From the NCBI GenBank assembly GCA_016185815.1, contig JACPMT010000052.1, forward strand, positions 1-24,464: 24,464 bases of DNA, in the 5' to 3' direction. How positions within the stretch are numbered: position 1 is the first letter of the stretch; each line of letters opens with the position of its first letter. Shown in pieces: positions 1-8,600 of the stretch. Position numbers and translations under genes: made by a program. This stretch comes from Candidatus Woesearchaeota archaeon. Its GTDB lineage: Archaea; Nanobdellota; Nanobdellia; Woesearchaeales; GW2011-AR4. Under the pieces are notes generated by a model. It worked only from the letters and a program-made list of their open reading frames with translations. It was not told where the DNA came from and searched no databases.

Positions 1-1
1 A

Positions 2-913
2 TTGGAAGCAGGGGCAATGGTCTTAAGCAACGACGGGCTTGTATGCGTTGACGAGCTTGACAAGATGAATTCAGAAGACAGGGCAGCAATGCATGAAGCG
101 CTTGAAAACCAGACAGTAAGCATAAGCAAAGCAAACATTCAGGCAACTCTGATAGCAAGGACAACTGTGCTTGCAGCAGCAAACCCAAAATTCGGAAGGT
201 TTGACCCTTACGGAATAATTGCTGACCAGATAGACCTGCCTCCGACATTAATCAACAGGTTTGACTTGATATTCCCGATTAAGGATATTCCAGAGGAAAC
301 AAAAGATGAAAGGATGGCAAAGCACATGCTTGCGCTGCACCAGAGCCCTGACCTGAACGAGCCTGAAATCTCAACAAATATATTAAGGAAATTTGTTGCT
401 TATGCAAGGCAGAGAATATCCCCAAAATTAACTGACGGCGCTTTGGAAGAGATAAAGGATTTTTATCTGAGGATGAGAAAAAGCGGAGGTGGTGAGGGAG
501 GAGTAAAGTCAATACCAATATCTGCAAGGCAGCTTGAGGCTTTGATAAGGCTGAGCGAGGCTTCTGCAAGGTCAAGGCTTGATGAAAGGGTCACAAGAAA
601 GGATTCAAAAAAAGCAATAGAATTGCTGGACTATTGCCTGATGCAGGTTGGCTTTGACAGGGAAACAGGCAAGATAGACATAGACAGGATAGCAACTGGA
701 ATAACGTCAACGGCAAGAAGCCATATAATGATTCTCAAGGATATAATCACAGAACTTGAAACCAAGCTCGGCAAAACAATTCCGATAGAAGATGTTGTTG
801 CTGAAGCCAAAAACCGCGGGCTTGATGAGGATAAAGTTGAGGAAGCCATGGAAAGGCTGAAGAGGGCTGGTGATATATTTGAACCACGTAGGGGCTTCGT
901 CAGCAAGATATAA
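2..913 (+). CDS. mcm: Replicative DNA helicase MCM, C-terminal part (5' end outside window)
   Basis: This is the C-terminal 304 codons or so of the archaeal minichromosome maintenance helicase, the hexameric 3'-5' motor that unwinds DNA at the fork. The reading frame enters from the left edge; the first codon, TTG, is read as Leu of the usual LEAGA motif, not as a start. Visible elements are the Walker B segment LVCVDELDKM (about residues 13-22), sensor 1 AAANP (58-62), the arginine-finger region LINRFDLIF (83-91), and a C-terminal winged helix from about residue 235 to the end. The Walker A part lies outside the window. It is followed after 18 bp by an unrelated AT-rich gene and then by an RPA-like gene. 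No intein is seen in the visible part. The family call is firm. Confidence 0.96.
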   Translation: MEAGAMVLSNDGLVCVDELDKMNSEDRAAMHEALENQTVSISKANIQATLIARTTVLAAANPKFGRFDPYGIIADQIDLPPTLINRFDLIFPIKDIPEETKDERMAKHMLALHQSPDLNEPEISTNILRKFVAYARQRISPKLTDGALEEIKDFYLRMRKSGGGEGGVKSIPISARQLEALIRLSEASARSRLDERVTRKDSKKAIELLDYCLMQVGFDRETGKIDIDRIATGITSTARSHIMILKDIITELETKLGKTIPIEDVVAEAKNRGLDEDKVEEAMERLKRAGDIFEPRRGFVSKI

Positions 914-931
914 ATTTAATATTTTAATACC

Positions 932-2512
932 ATGGAATTAAAAGAATTTTCTGAATATTTAAAAAGACCTTTGGCTAGTTTCGAAAGTGTTCAAAAAAAT
1001 AATTTTAAAAGACTTGTTGATATAGTAGGATCCAAAAAGGAGTCGTACAATAGCTTATACGATTTGGAGGTAGTTGGGTTCTTAAATCCACATACTCGAG
1101 CACATACAAAAGAAATTATAGAGTCTAATAATTTAGGATACTCTTTGTTTTTACTCTTTGATCTTCCATTAAGAAAAACAGATTTAGTGATTAATTGTTT
1201 AATACCAACTAATTTAGCAACGAGATGGGATATTCACAACACTTATAATACTTGCATCCAATTTAGAAAATTCAAAAAAATAATTGTCGTCCGCAAGGGA
1301 ATTGAAGATTATGTAGCAGAATATCAAGTAGTTATTGTAGATGATTTTGAGATAGTTAATCCAATTAAATTAAGAACCACATCAGCAAAAGAGTCTAGAG
1401 AAGCCCAAAAAATAAGAGAAGAGATACTATTTGATGAATTACATATAGAAATGCCTTCTAATGTTAAATTGTCTATATTTAATTCTCTTTTTTTATCACC
1501 GAAACTAAAGTCACGTTCTGGAATAGAAACTAAAAGTTTGATTAAAAATTCTGCGACTGGTAGAATTTTGATAAATCTTGATAGATATAACAAGATATTA
1601 ACCGGCTTAATACCGCCAGAAGTAAGCAATTGTCATTATCCTTATTACAGGTCTGATGTAGTAACCTATGAAGTGCCTAACTTAGGAGAAAAAATAGATG
1701 TTCACATAAAATTTCCTATGCAAGGTTACTACTTTAACGCAGCTTGCACACCAACCCAAAAAGAAGACGAGAATATTAATTTAAGAAGTTTGACTAACAA
1801 TGAAATAGGAATCAATCATCAGACAAAGTTTTTTAATTATTCAACAAAAAAAGACTTAATTGAGAAGTTTATTGCAACTGAATTTTACTACAAACAAGAT
1901 TATGTTCCAGAACATAAAATCATAGACACTCGTCGTTCACAAAGTATGATAGAAGATAATGAAGGTCTACTATACAACGATTATGTATCCCGTATATTTA
2001 AACAATTACCAGCACCATCTTCCTCAGTTGGTGAAGACCATAAAATTCAAAATCTTGCAAAAGATTATGCAGAAGAGATAGGTTGGAGAATTAGACAAGG
2101 TAGCGATGCTTATTTTAATAATATAGTTCGTTCTATTGCAGAAAATCTTTACAGAGTAAAATCTATTCTTCATCGAAGTGGATTTATGGCTGCAAATCTA
2201 GGATTGGAGTATCTTGAAAGCTTGCAATTAAATTTTGATGAAATTAAAGAAACCCCAGATTATAAAAATATTCCAAAAAAAGATATTGATGTGGAGAAAA
2301 TCACGAAAATAATGAATAATCCCATAAGGACTATAATTATAAACTCCCTAAAAATTAGAGATAATAATGCTATGGAAGAAGATATATTTAATGAATTTGT
2401 AGGGCTTGGACATAAAGTTGTTGATATAGTAAAAGAGTTGAGGAGATTAGAAGAGGGTGGTATAATTTGCAAAGTAGGTAGTATCTACCATATATGTGAT
2501 AAAGAAATTTGA
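932..2512 (+). CDS. Hypothetical protein, 526 aa, AT-rich, with probable C-terminal winged helix
   Basis: I do not recognise this protein. It is a full-length open frame starting at ATG, 18 bp after the MCM stop, with an AT-rich TATA-like stretch overlapping the end of mcm. No transmembrane segment, signal peptide, Walker A motif or zinc cluster is evident. The last 70 residues or so (around TKIMNNPIRT to YHICDKEI) look like a winged helix: helix, helix-turn-helix with ELRRLEEGGII, then a short beta wing. Residues 370-430 are probably helical (KDYAEEIGWRIRQG, SIAENLYRVKSILHR). Its codon use is much more A/T-rich (agt, tct, ttt, aat, tta) than mcm and the RPA gene on either side, which suggests recent acquisition, possibly from a virus or plasmid. 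Position between two replication genes hints at DNA metabolism, but this is inference. Confidence 0.8.
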   Translation: MELKEFSEYLKRPLASFESVQKNNFKRLVDIVGSKKESYNSLYDLEVVGFLNPHTRAHTKEIIESNNLGYSLFLLFDLPLRKTDLVINCLIPTNLATRWDIHNTYNTCIQFRKFKKIIVVRKGIEDYVAEYQVVIVDDFEIVNPIKLRTTSAKESREAQKIREEILFDELHIEMPSNVKLSIFNSLFLSPKLKSRSGIETKSLIKNSATGRILINLDRYNKILTGLIPPEVSNCHYPYYRSDVVTYEVPNLGEKIDVHIKFPMQGYYFNAACTPTQKEDENINLRSLTNNEIGINHQTKFFNYSTKKDLIEKFIATEFYYKQDYVPEHKIIDTRRSQSMIEDNEGLLYNDYVSRIFKQLPAPSSSVGEDHKIQNLAKDYAEEIGWRIRQGSDAYFNNIVRSIAENLYRVKSILHRSGFMAANLGLEYLESLQLNFDEIKETPDYKNIPKKDIDVEKITKIMNNPIRTIIINSLKIRDNNAMEEDIFNEFVGLGHKVVDIVKELRRLEEGGIICKVGSIYHICDKEI

Positions 2513-2527
2513 GTTAGGAAAAATAGG

Positions 2528-2539
2528 ATTATAAATTAG
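2528..2539 (+). promoter_or_regulatory. Probable TATA box of the RPA-like gene
   Basis: The sequence GATTATAAATTA lies about 23 bp (centre) before the ATG at 2555 and directly after the stop of the AT-rich gene. This matches the archaeal TATA position for a leaderless or near-leaderless transcript and suggests the RPA gene has its own promoter. Confidence 0.45.
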
Positions 2540-2554
2540 ATTTTGTTGATTAAA

Positions 2555-3184
2555 ATGCCAGAGCTAGAACAAAAAGCATTCCAGAAAAGGCAGGTCGCAT
2601 ACAAGCTCAGGATTTCCGATATACTTAGTGGGAATTTGGCAAGGGAGGAGTTCTCAGGAAATATCAAAGTAGGCAAAACAAATGTCTCAAGGGTTAATGT
2701 CATTGCTACAATGATTTACAAGTCTGAAGGCTCCAATTACTCGAGTGCTTTTATTGACGACGGAACCGGAAGGATCCAATTGAGAAGCTTTGAAAACAGC
2801 GCTTATTTTTCAAATGCAGATGTCGGCGATGCTGTTTTGGTCATTGGAAAAATAAGGGAGTTTAATAATGAAAAGTACATCGTGCCTGAGATTTTCAGGA
2901 AAATTGTCAATGCCGCGTGGGCTGATGTAAGAAGGCTGGAATTAAAAAACAGCTATGCAACAGAGGATAATGAAAAAACCTCGGATAAAAATCCAGCTGT
3001 GGCTGTGGATACCAATGAAGAAATTTACTCGCTGATAAAAAAACTTGACAAAGGCGACGGCGCTTCTTTTGATGACATAATCAAGGGCTCAAGCAGTACT
3101 GATGCGGAAAAAATACTGAACAGCCTGCTTGAAAACGGAGACATATTTGAAATAAAGCCTGGCAGGCTTAAAGTGCTAGAATAG
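2555..3184 (+). CDS. RPA32-like single-stranded DNA-binding protein (OB fold plus winged helix)
   Basis: This is an archaeal replication protein A small-subunit type protein, which coats single-stranded DNA during replication and repair. An OB fold spans roughly residues 35-115 (VNVIATMIYKSEG, AFIDDGTGRIQLRSF, DAVLVIGKIREFNNEKYIVP), the pattern of the RPA2 family. A flexible segment (about 130-150) leads to a C-terminal winged helix ending LENGDIFEIKPGRLKVLE. I chose ATG 2555 (209 aa); a TTG 12 bp upstream would add only MLIK. The last 9 bp overlap the convergent SpoIIM gene. Composition matches mcm, not the AT-rich gene between them. The family is clear; assignment to RPA2 rather than another OB-fold paralogue is likely. 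Confidence 0.88.
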   Translation: MPELEQKAFQKRQVAYKLRISDILSGNLAREEFSGNIKVGKTNVSRVNVIATMIYKSEGSNYSSAFIDDGTGRIQLRSFENSAYFSNADVGDAVLVIGKIREFNNEKYIVPEIFRKIVNAAWADVRRLELKNSYATEDNEKTSDKNPAVAVDTNEEIYSLIKKLDKGDGASFDDIIKGSSSTDAEKILNSLLENGDIFEIKPGRLKVLE

Positions 3185-4027
3185 AACAGGAGTAACATAG
3201 ACTTCAAGGAACGCCGCTGCAATAAGAAACCCGACTGCTATCAATGTCATCTCTGAAAAGTCTTTCATTATCGTCTGAAATTTTTCTGATTTGAAATGCT
3301 TTCTTATCAATGCAACTGAAAGTATGCCTCCTGCCAAGCCTCCATAAAAATAAGCCGCTATCTCTGGTAGTCCGTGTATGGAGTACTTTAACAATCCAAG
3401 CGAAACTACATGAAAATAATTTCCAGCTTCCAGCAGCCCGAGAGAGCTTGTGTAATTGCTTATGTTTGCCCTTATAAAATTTCCAATTGCAGCTCCTATT
3501 ACGGTTGCATTCCATGCCAAGATGAATATAGCGCCTGCGCCGTAAATGAAAGCGAACAGTATAGAGAATGCCAGCACCTTGAAGTTATTAAAGAATATCT
3601 TCCAGAATATGTTCAGGTTGTATACAACGTTTCCGGTAACCTGGTTGTTGATTGCCTGTATAGTCCCAGTCTGCTTGTCAAAAAGGCTGTTTGTGGTTGA
3701 TGTGGGAAGAACTATATACCATAAAGCACATGCCAGTGTGATTCCTATAAACATGTACACAAAAAACGAGATTGCCTTGTTGTGCTCCCTTAGGATTGCA
3801 GTCTCGCTGTCCATTATCATGTCCTTGCTTTCCTCTAATTTGGCTGTATTGTAGAATATAGGCAGAGCTGCTATTGTTATCATGAACACCATGATCATGC
3901 TTGCCTCGTTCCTGAATATCCAGAGGGACAGGAATACCCCGATTGACGTATATAAAAATCCAAGGAAGAACATCTCCCAGGGCTTTTTTTCAGCCTTGAA
4001 CGGGTTTAGCAATGCCTCGACTACCAT
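3176..4027 (-). CDS. SpoIIM-family (stage II sporulation protein M-like) integral membrane protein
   Basis: This is a polytopic membrane protein of the SpoIIM/DUF95 family, widespread in archaea and bacteria outside sporulation; its function in archaea is not established. Hydrophobic segments are visible at about residues 20-37 (FFLGFLYTSIGVFLSLWIF), 43-60, 88-108, 148-185 (AFSILFAFIYGAGAIFILAWNATVIGAAIG), 205-245 and 260-280. The family signature is the stretch with HGLPEIAAYFYGGLAGG near residue 220-235. A TATA-like element sits about 27 bp before the ATG on this strand. The gene converges with and overlaps the RPA gene by 9 bp and is divergent from aIF2-beta. The family call is good; the cellular role is unknown. 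Confidence 0.85.
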   Translation of the reverse strand: MVVEALLNPFKAEKKPWEMFFLGFLYTSIGVFLSLWIFRNEASMIMVFMITIAALPIFYNTAKLEESKDMIMDSETAILREHNKAISFFVYMFIGITLACALWYIVLPTSTTNSLFDKQTGTIQAINNQVTGNVVYNLNIFWKIFFNNFKVLAFSILFAFIYGAGAIFILAWNATVIGAAIGNFIRANISNYTSSLGLLEAGNYFHVVSLGLLKYSIHGLPEIAAYFYGGLAGGILSVALIRKHFKSEKFQTIMKDFSEMTLIAVGFLIAAAFLEVYVTPVLF

Positions 4028-4045
4028 GCTGTTTTACTTACGCTG

Positions 4046-4062
4046 TTTATTTATATATTTTT
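4046..4062 (-). promoter_or_regulatory. Probable TATA box of the SpoIIM-family gene
   Basis: Read on the minus strand, AAAAATATATAAAT is centred about 27 bp before the ATG at 4027, the spacing expected for a leaderless archaeal transcript. It forms one half of a divergent promoter region shared with aIF2-beta. Confidence 0.6.
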
Positions 4063-4084
4063 TGAATTGTTGTGGATAATTAAA

Positions 4085-4093
4085 TTTATAAAT
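4085..4093 (+). promoter_or_regulatory. Probable TATA box of the aIF2-beta gene
   Basis: TTTATAAAT is centred about 26 bp before the ATG at 4115. This fits a leaderless transcript and helps choose the ATG at 4115 over an in-frame TTG at 4067, which lies upstream of the box. Confidence 0.7.
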
Positions 4094-4114
4094 TGGGCAT
4101 GGTTCTTTATTTAC

Positions 4115-4525
4115 ATGGAGTACAAGGAAATGCTTGAAAGCGTAAGGAATAACCTTCCGGAAGCTGTTTTTCTTAAGGAAAGGTTTGAGATACCAAAGGT
4201 ACTCGGGCATATCCAAGGCAACAGGACAATAATAACCAATTTTCTCCAGATAGCCTCAACATTAAGAAGGGATGTAAGCCATATGCTCAAATATGTCTTG
4301 AAGGAGCTTGCAACCCCAGGCGAGATAAAGAAAAGCGGCGCTTTGATTTTTGGCACAAAGGTTCCGGCTTCAAGAATTAATGAAAAGATTAGGCAGTATG
4401 CAAATGAGTTTGTGCTCTGCCTTGAATGCGGCAAGCCCGACACAAAACTCGAGAAAGAAGGCGATTTAACGTACATGAAGTGCGCTGCCTGCGGTGTGAA
4501 GAACATCGTAAAGGCTAAGATTTAA
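4115..4525 (+). CDS. Translation initiation factor aIF2 beta subunit
   Basis: This is the beta subunit of aIF2, the heterotrimeric GTPase that brings initiator Met-tRNA to the small ribosomal subunit. The protein is 136 aa, the usual size. The fold signature is RFEIPKV, then EGNRTII-like HIQGNRTIITNF, then LKYVLKELATPGEI. A C-terminal zinc ribbon has Cys pairs in CLECGKPDT and KCAACGVKN. ATG 4115 was chosen because it aligns with the family N-terminus and sits at leaderless distance from a TATA box; the longer frame from TTG 4067 adds a non-homologous stretch. It ends 4 bp before the convergent LemA gene. The call is firm. Confidence 0.95.
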   Translation: MEYKEMLESVRNNLPEAVFLKERFEIPKVLGHIQGNRTIITNFLQIASTLRRDVSHMLKYVLKELATPGEIKKSGALIFGTKVPASRINEKIRQYANEFVLCLECGKPDTKLEKEGDLTYMKCAACGVKNIVKAKI

Positions 4526-4529
4526 GCCA

Positions 4530-5057
4530 TCATTCATTTTCTATTGAAAAAAATTGCTTCTCTTTAAATCCAAATATTTTAGCTAGGATATTTGAAGGAA
4601 ACTGTTGTACTTTCTGATTAAAATAACTGACTCTTTTGTTATAAACCTTTCTTTCATGAAGAAGCTCTCTTTCAACATATCCTATATTTTTCTGAATATT
4701 ATTAAAGCTTCTATCTGCTTTTATTTGAGGATATCTTTCATGAACAATCAGCAACTTAGATAGGGCAGATTCAAGCATATTGGAAGTTTTCAATTTTTCA
4801 TTTACATCGCTTGCCGCTCCCCATTGTGATCTTAATCTTGTAACTTCGGTTAACAATCCTTTTTCATGATTTGAATATCCTTTGACAACATCAGTCAATG
4901 CAGGTATTAAATCAAATTTTTTCTTTAAATGGGCTTGCAGATGGCTTGCTTGTCTCTCGACCAATATACTTAAATTAACAAACTTATTGTAAGTCATCCA
5001 TAAATAAACCAAAAACAAAAAAACTATTCCCCCTATTATATACCAAACGTTGTTCAT
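4530..5057 (-). CDS. LemA family protein
   Basis: This is a 175-aa LemA-family protein: one N-terminal membrane anchor (about residues 4-21, VWYIIGGIVFLFLVYLWM) followed by a long helical domain. The family pattern is visible in YNKFVNLSILVERQ, KKKFDLIPALTDVVKGYSNHE, and near the C-terminus RDL-like ERELLHERKVYNKRVSYFNQ followed by FPSNILAKIFGFK. The function of LemA proteins is not well defined; the anchor puts the helical domain outside or on the membrane surface. The gene starts inside the end of the 88-aa gene (4-bp overlap), so the two are likely co-transcribed. The sequence is clearly more AT-rich than aIF2-beta and polD on either side. Bacterial-type families like this are often transferred laterally. 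Confidence 0.9.
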   Translation of the reverse strand: MNNVWYIIGGIVFLFLVYLWMTYNKFVNLSILVERQASHLQAHLKKKFDLIPALTDVVKGYSNHEKGLLTEVTRLRSQWGAASDVNEKLKTSNMLESALSKLLIVHERYPQIKADRSFNNIQKNIGYVERELLHERKVYNKRVSYFNQKVQQFPSNILAKIFGFKEKQFFSIENE

Positions 5058-5320
5058 TTTGAACCCTCCGTAAATTTTAATGATTTTTTATAATACTCCT
5101 CATGTTTTTTAATGTTTTTTGGAGTGATACTAACTTCAAAATATTTTATCATCTGTTTTATTGCTTCTTGTTTAGTTTTCATTTCATGGACTAACTTGTA
5201 TACTTCAACAATTTTATCTTCATCGTTTGATAAATCAATGAGTATTTTTACCATTTGTAACACCATATAATATGGAATAATATAAACCTTTGGGTTTTTA
5301 GGTAATCTTGCCTCTTTCAA
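5054..5320 (-). CDS. Hypothetical protein, 88 aa, co-transcribed with LemA
   Basis: I do not recognise this small, lysine-rich, probably all-helical protein. It overlaps the LemA start by 4 bp (ATGA type), which supports real translation and coupling. The ATG at 5320 is preceded at about 25 bp by a TATA-like stretch (5341-5350 read in reverse), favouring this start. An internal ATG at 5266 would give 70 aa and remains possible. No membrane segment, cysteines or known motif are seen. A LemA partner role is only a guess from overlap. Confidence 0.6.
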   Translation of the reverse strand: MKEARLPKNPKVYIIPYYMVLQMVKILIDLSNDEDKIVEVYKLVHEMKTKQEAIKQMIKYFEVSITPKNIKKHEEYYKKSLKFTEGSK

Positions 5321-5340
5321 AAAGCAGAAATCAATGTCCT

Positions 5341-5350
5341 TTTTATATTA
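5341..5350 (-). promoter_or_regulatory. Probable TATA box of the 88-aa/LemA operon
   Basis: On the minus strand this reads TAATATAAAA, about 25 bp before the ATG at 5320. It lies in a short divergent gap shared with the 71-aa gene on the plus strand. Confidence 0.5.
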
Positions 5351-5387
5351 GGAAAACTTAAAAGCTATTCCTTATATATGATTACTT

Positions 5388-5603
5388 ATGAACCTAGCGG
5401 GAGATTTTAAGCAAATTTGGGATAAACTCACCTTGTCTAATAAGATTTTATTAATACTTTGGAGTCTTTTTGCTGTTACTTTCTTTACATTTTTTGTATA
5501 TATCTGGAAAAAATTGTTATCTTTTAGCTTATTTATTTTTTTAGGTTATTCATTATTTTTTATATTATACTCTATTTGTGTTTTTTACAGAATAAGTAAA
5601 TAA
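5388..5603 (+). CDS. Small hypothetical membrane protein, 71 aa, two predicted TM segments
   Basis: I do not recognise this protein. It has a short polar N-terminus (MNLAGDFKQIWDKLT), a hydrophobic segment at about residues 19-40 (ILLILWSLFAVTFFTFFVYI), a KK turn, and a second at 44-67. It ends in a short positively charged tail. It is very AT-rich, like LemA and the 88-aa gene beside it. It is divergent from the 88-aa gene and converges on polD large subunit with a 20-bp gap. A weak box (AACTTAAAAG near 5355-5364) lies about 27 bp before the ATG. It is short and low-complexity, so the coding call is moderate. Confidence 0.5.
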   Translation: MNLAGDFKQIWDKLTLSNKILLILWSLFAVTFFTFFVYIWKKLLSFSLFIFLGYSLFFILYSICVFYRISK

Positions 5604-5623
5604 ATTACGTATTATAATTAAAA

Positions 5624-8600
5624 CTACCCAAACCATCTTCCTAGTCCTTCCTGCTTATCCTTCTCCTTTCCAAACAATCCTTCAACCCTGTCTTTTGTCA
5701 ATGCCAGCGTCTGCCTGAGGTAGGCCGGAAGGTTGTATTTGTCTGAAAGCGAAATTGCAGGCTCAAGGTACTTTGTTATTGTGCCCTCTGATACAGTAAA
5801 GATTAATCTGCTGCCGCATGCCAAGCATTTCCCTGTCAAAGGGGGCCTTCTGTATTTTTCCGTGCACTTGCTGCACCTGAACTGCTGCATTGAGAATTTC
5901 CTTAAATTGCCCCTTATGTCACGAAGCAGATGCTTTTCTATCACTAATCTTGCAACATCTGCTGCGTCAACAGCCCTTATCTTGTCAGCCAATTCCATCT
6001 GTCCTTTTAATTTGTCCTCCATTGATGGAAGTGTTTTATACGAGGAGCATTTAACGCCATCGTTTATGTCGCTTACAGGATGTGTATAGCCAATTTTTGT
6101 GTACTTGCCTTCGTTGTCCAATATGTTCGCAAATCTCTCTATCTTTACATTCCATGGCAATTCGTATTGCTGCGTTGCCTCGTAAAATTCAAGAGGGTAT
6201 TGGGAAGTGACATCAAGGTCAAATATCATATCATCAACCTCTGTTGGGATTAATACAGATGTCAAGACCAATGGGGCATCCTGTGTTGAGCCCCTTGAAT
6301 CAGGCAGGAACTGCCTTGAGAAATTAAGCAAAGCGTCCATAAGCAACGTAACTGAGGCTTCGTCCCCATCACAATCGCGACGAGTGGCTGCATGAAACAA
6401 TGGGTGTGCGTAAAATGCCTGTGTTTTTGAAAACCCTATTATTCTGCCGACAATCCCTGCTGAAGTATGCGGAGCTAATGCAACAACAAGGTGCCCAACA
6501 AGATCTTTTTCTGACTGCAAATTATAAAATTTTTTCATGCCATAAAGCAAAACCAGCAGCTCATCAATAAACAAGCTTATGTTATAAAGAATCTTGTCAG
6601 CTCCAAGCTCTGGCGCATCCTCGCATTTTGGAAGTATGATATCCTGCGGCTTCAGTTCCAAAATCTGCTCCTGTGTTGTTGTCTCATTTCCATAAATATC
6701 TTTATCATATCCCATTTCTTTCAGTTCATCCACAGAAGTTCCGATTTCCTTTGGTTTGAAGTGTGTTATAGGCAGCTGGGTCATATCATACCTTGTAGTG
6801 CCGTCCCTGTTGACATAGATATCATATTTTGCCCTTAGGATTCCTTTTGCGAAATGCTCGGGTATGTGGTTTTTGTTTGAAGTCCCCCTGACTCCTTTGA
6901 TTAAATCAGGGTACTGCCGCATATCGAGCTTTTTCAATATATTTTTGAAGTAGTGGTTTATGTCTATTCTTTGTGCCTTGTATCGTGTGATTTTGTCGTG
7001 TGTGCATGCCCCGTTATTAACTAATCCGCATTTGTCGCAATAGCCAAGCTTTTGTGTCTTTGCGTCGCATTGCTCACATACACTAAGGATAGTTTCTTTT
7101 TTGCAGTTATCGCAGAAATATATTGGAAATTCCGCTTCTATGCTTCCTATCTCAAGCGCGCTTTGGAATGACCTTAGCTTGCTGCCTTCCTTTCCGACAG
7201 GGAACAATGTGTTTGGGCTGCCGTCAAGCTTTCTCACCTTTGCCTTTTCAGGCCTGCCCATTCTTGCGCCTATGAATGTGCCTGATTTGTCCCGAAGCTT
7301 TATCTCGGAGTTGGAGTTAACAATATCAAGAACATCTTCAATATCATAATTTTTGTATTGCTCATAAAAATCCTTATTGCCAAGTTTCAATACAGCATAC
7401 AATATTTCTGCATCCTCTTTTTCTATTATTGTGAATTCATTATTTACGAATATGTGGGGGACTCCAAGCAGTTCAAGCACCCTTTTGCCAACCTCATTCT
7501 TTGCCAGTATGATTTTACTTATATCATTTCCATTAAATTCAATTTTTGCTGATGCAAGCCACTTGATAAGCTCCATAAAATTGTCTCTTGAGATTGTCTT
7601 CCAGTGATAAGTATAGCAAGGGTGCAGTGGTATGCTCAATGTTTTACTTAATGAAATTGCTGTCATTGCATCAGGCTTCTCAAAAAAAATTTCCTTTGTT
7701 AATTTTTGGAGATAATCCAAATCTATGCCTGCAAGTTCCGACAGCTTGCCATAATCCAGGGAACCAAACATGTTTATGGTTGCTTTCTCAAGCTCCTGCA
7801 GCCACCACTCCTCGCAATAGCCTGCCGGTGCCAATGTATGGGCCCTGTTAAAGAAATCGCCGTAGCTGATAAGTATGTCCCCTAAAAACAAAATTTCTTT
7901 TACAGAATCCTGGATTTCCTTCGCTTTTTCATCGCTGTCAACCCTCACAACACTGTTGTTGTTTAATTTTACTATCGGGCCCTCTATGGAATCGCATATT
8001 GTAATGGCAGTTGCCTTTCCCGGCCTTTCCACTTTCAATTGGGTGCCTATTGCAATATATTTGTTGAGAATTATCAGTGTAGCAGGATGTATTGCTGTTG
8101 CAGAATATCCGGATGTCCTGCATCTTCCGTACCTCAGGCGAAATCCCCCAGTAGCCAAGGGGTGTGTTAAAACAGGCCGGCCTGCAACAAGATCCTGTAT
8201 ATATGTATAGATAGGCACAATCCCTTTTCTTGCTGATTTTTCTTTTGCCTTTGTTTCTTTTTGCAATTGGACAAATTCCTGCAAAAATGACCAATGCCCA
8301 AGCCCAAACTCATGACTCCATTTTTTAAGCTGCGGCCAGATCTTGGCTGCTTTTTGCGAGATGCATTCCCCGACCACAAGGCATGGCCCGCTCCTTATCC
8401 TGTTTGTTTCTATCCTGTCAATATCCTTGTAATTTGACACTTCTATTTCTTCTGACGCATCGCCGTCTATCTGGACAGGCATGTTGCTGACAAGAAACCT
8501 TATTTCTTTTTCGCTTGGGAGATATTGCAGGTTTGTGATTCTCTCGTGATAGTCATAAAGCTCTGTAACCATTCTCCTTATTTCCTTTTCTGACGGGTCA

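Noticed and set aside
4067..4114. Longer aIF2-beta starting at TTG 4067
   Set aside because: It adds a stretch with no family match and begins upstream of the TATA box that fits ATG 4115.
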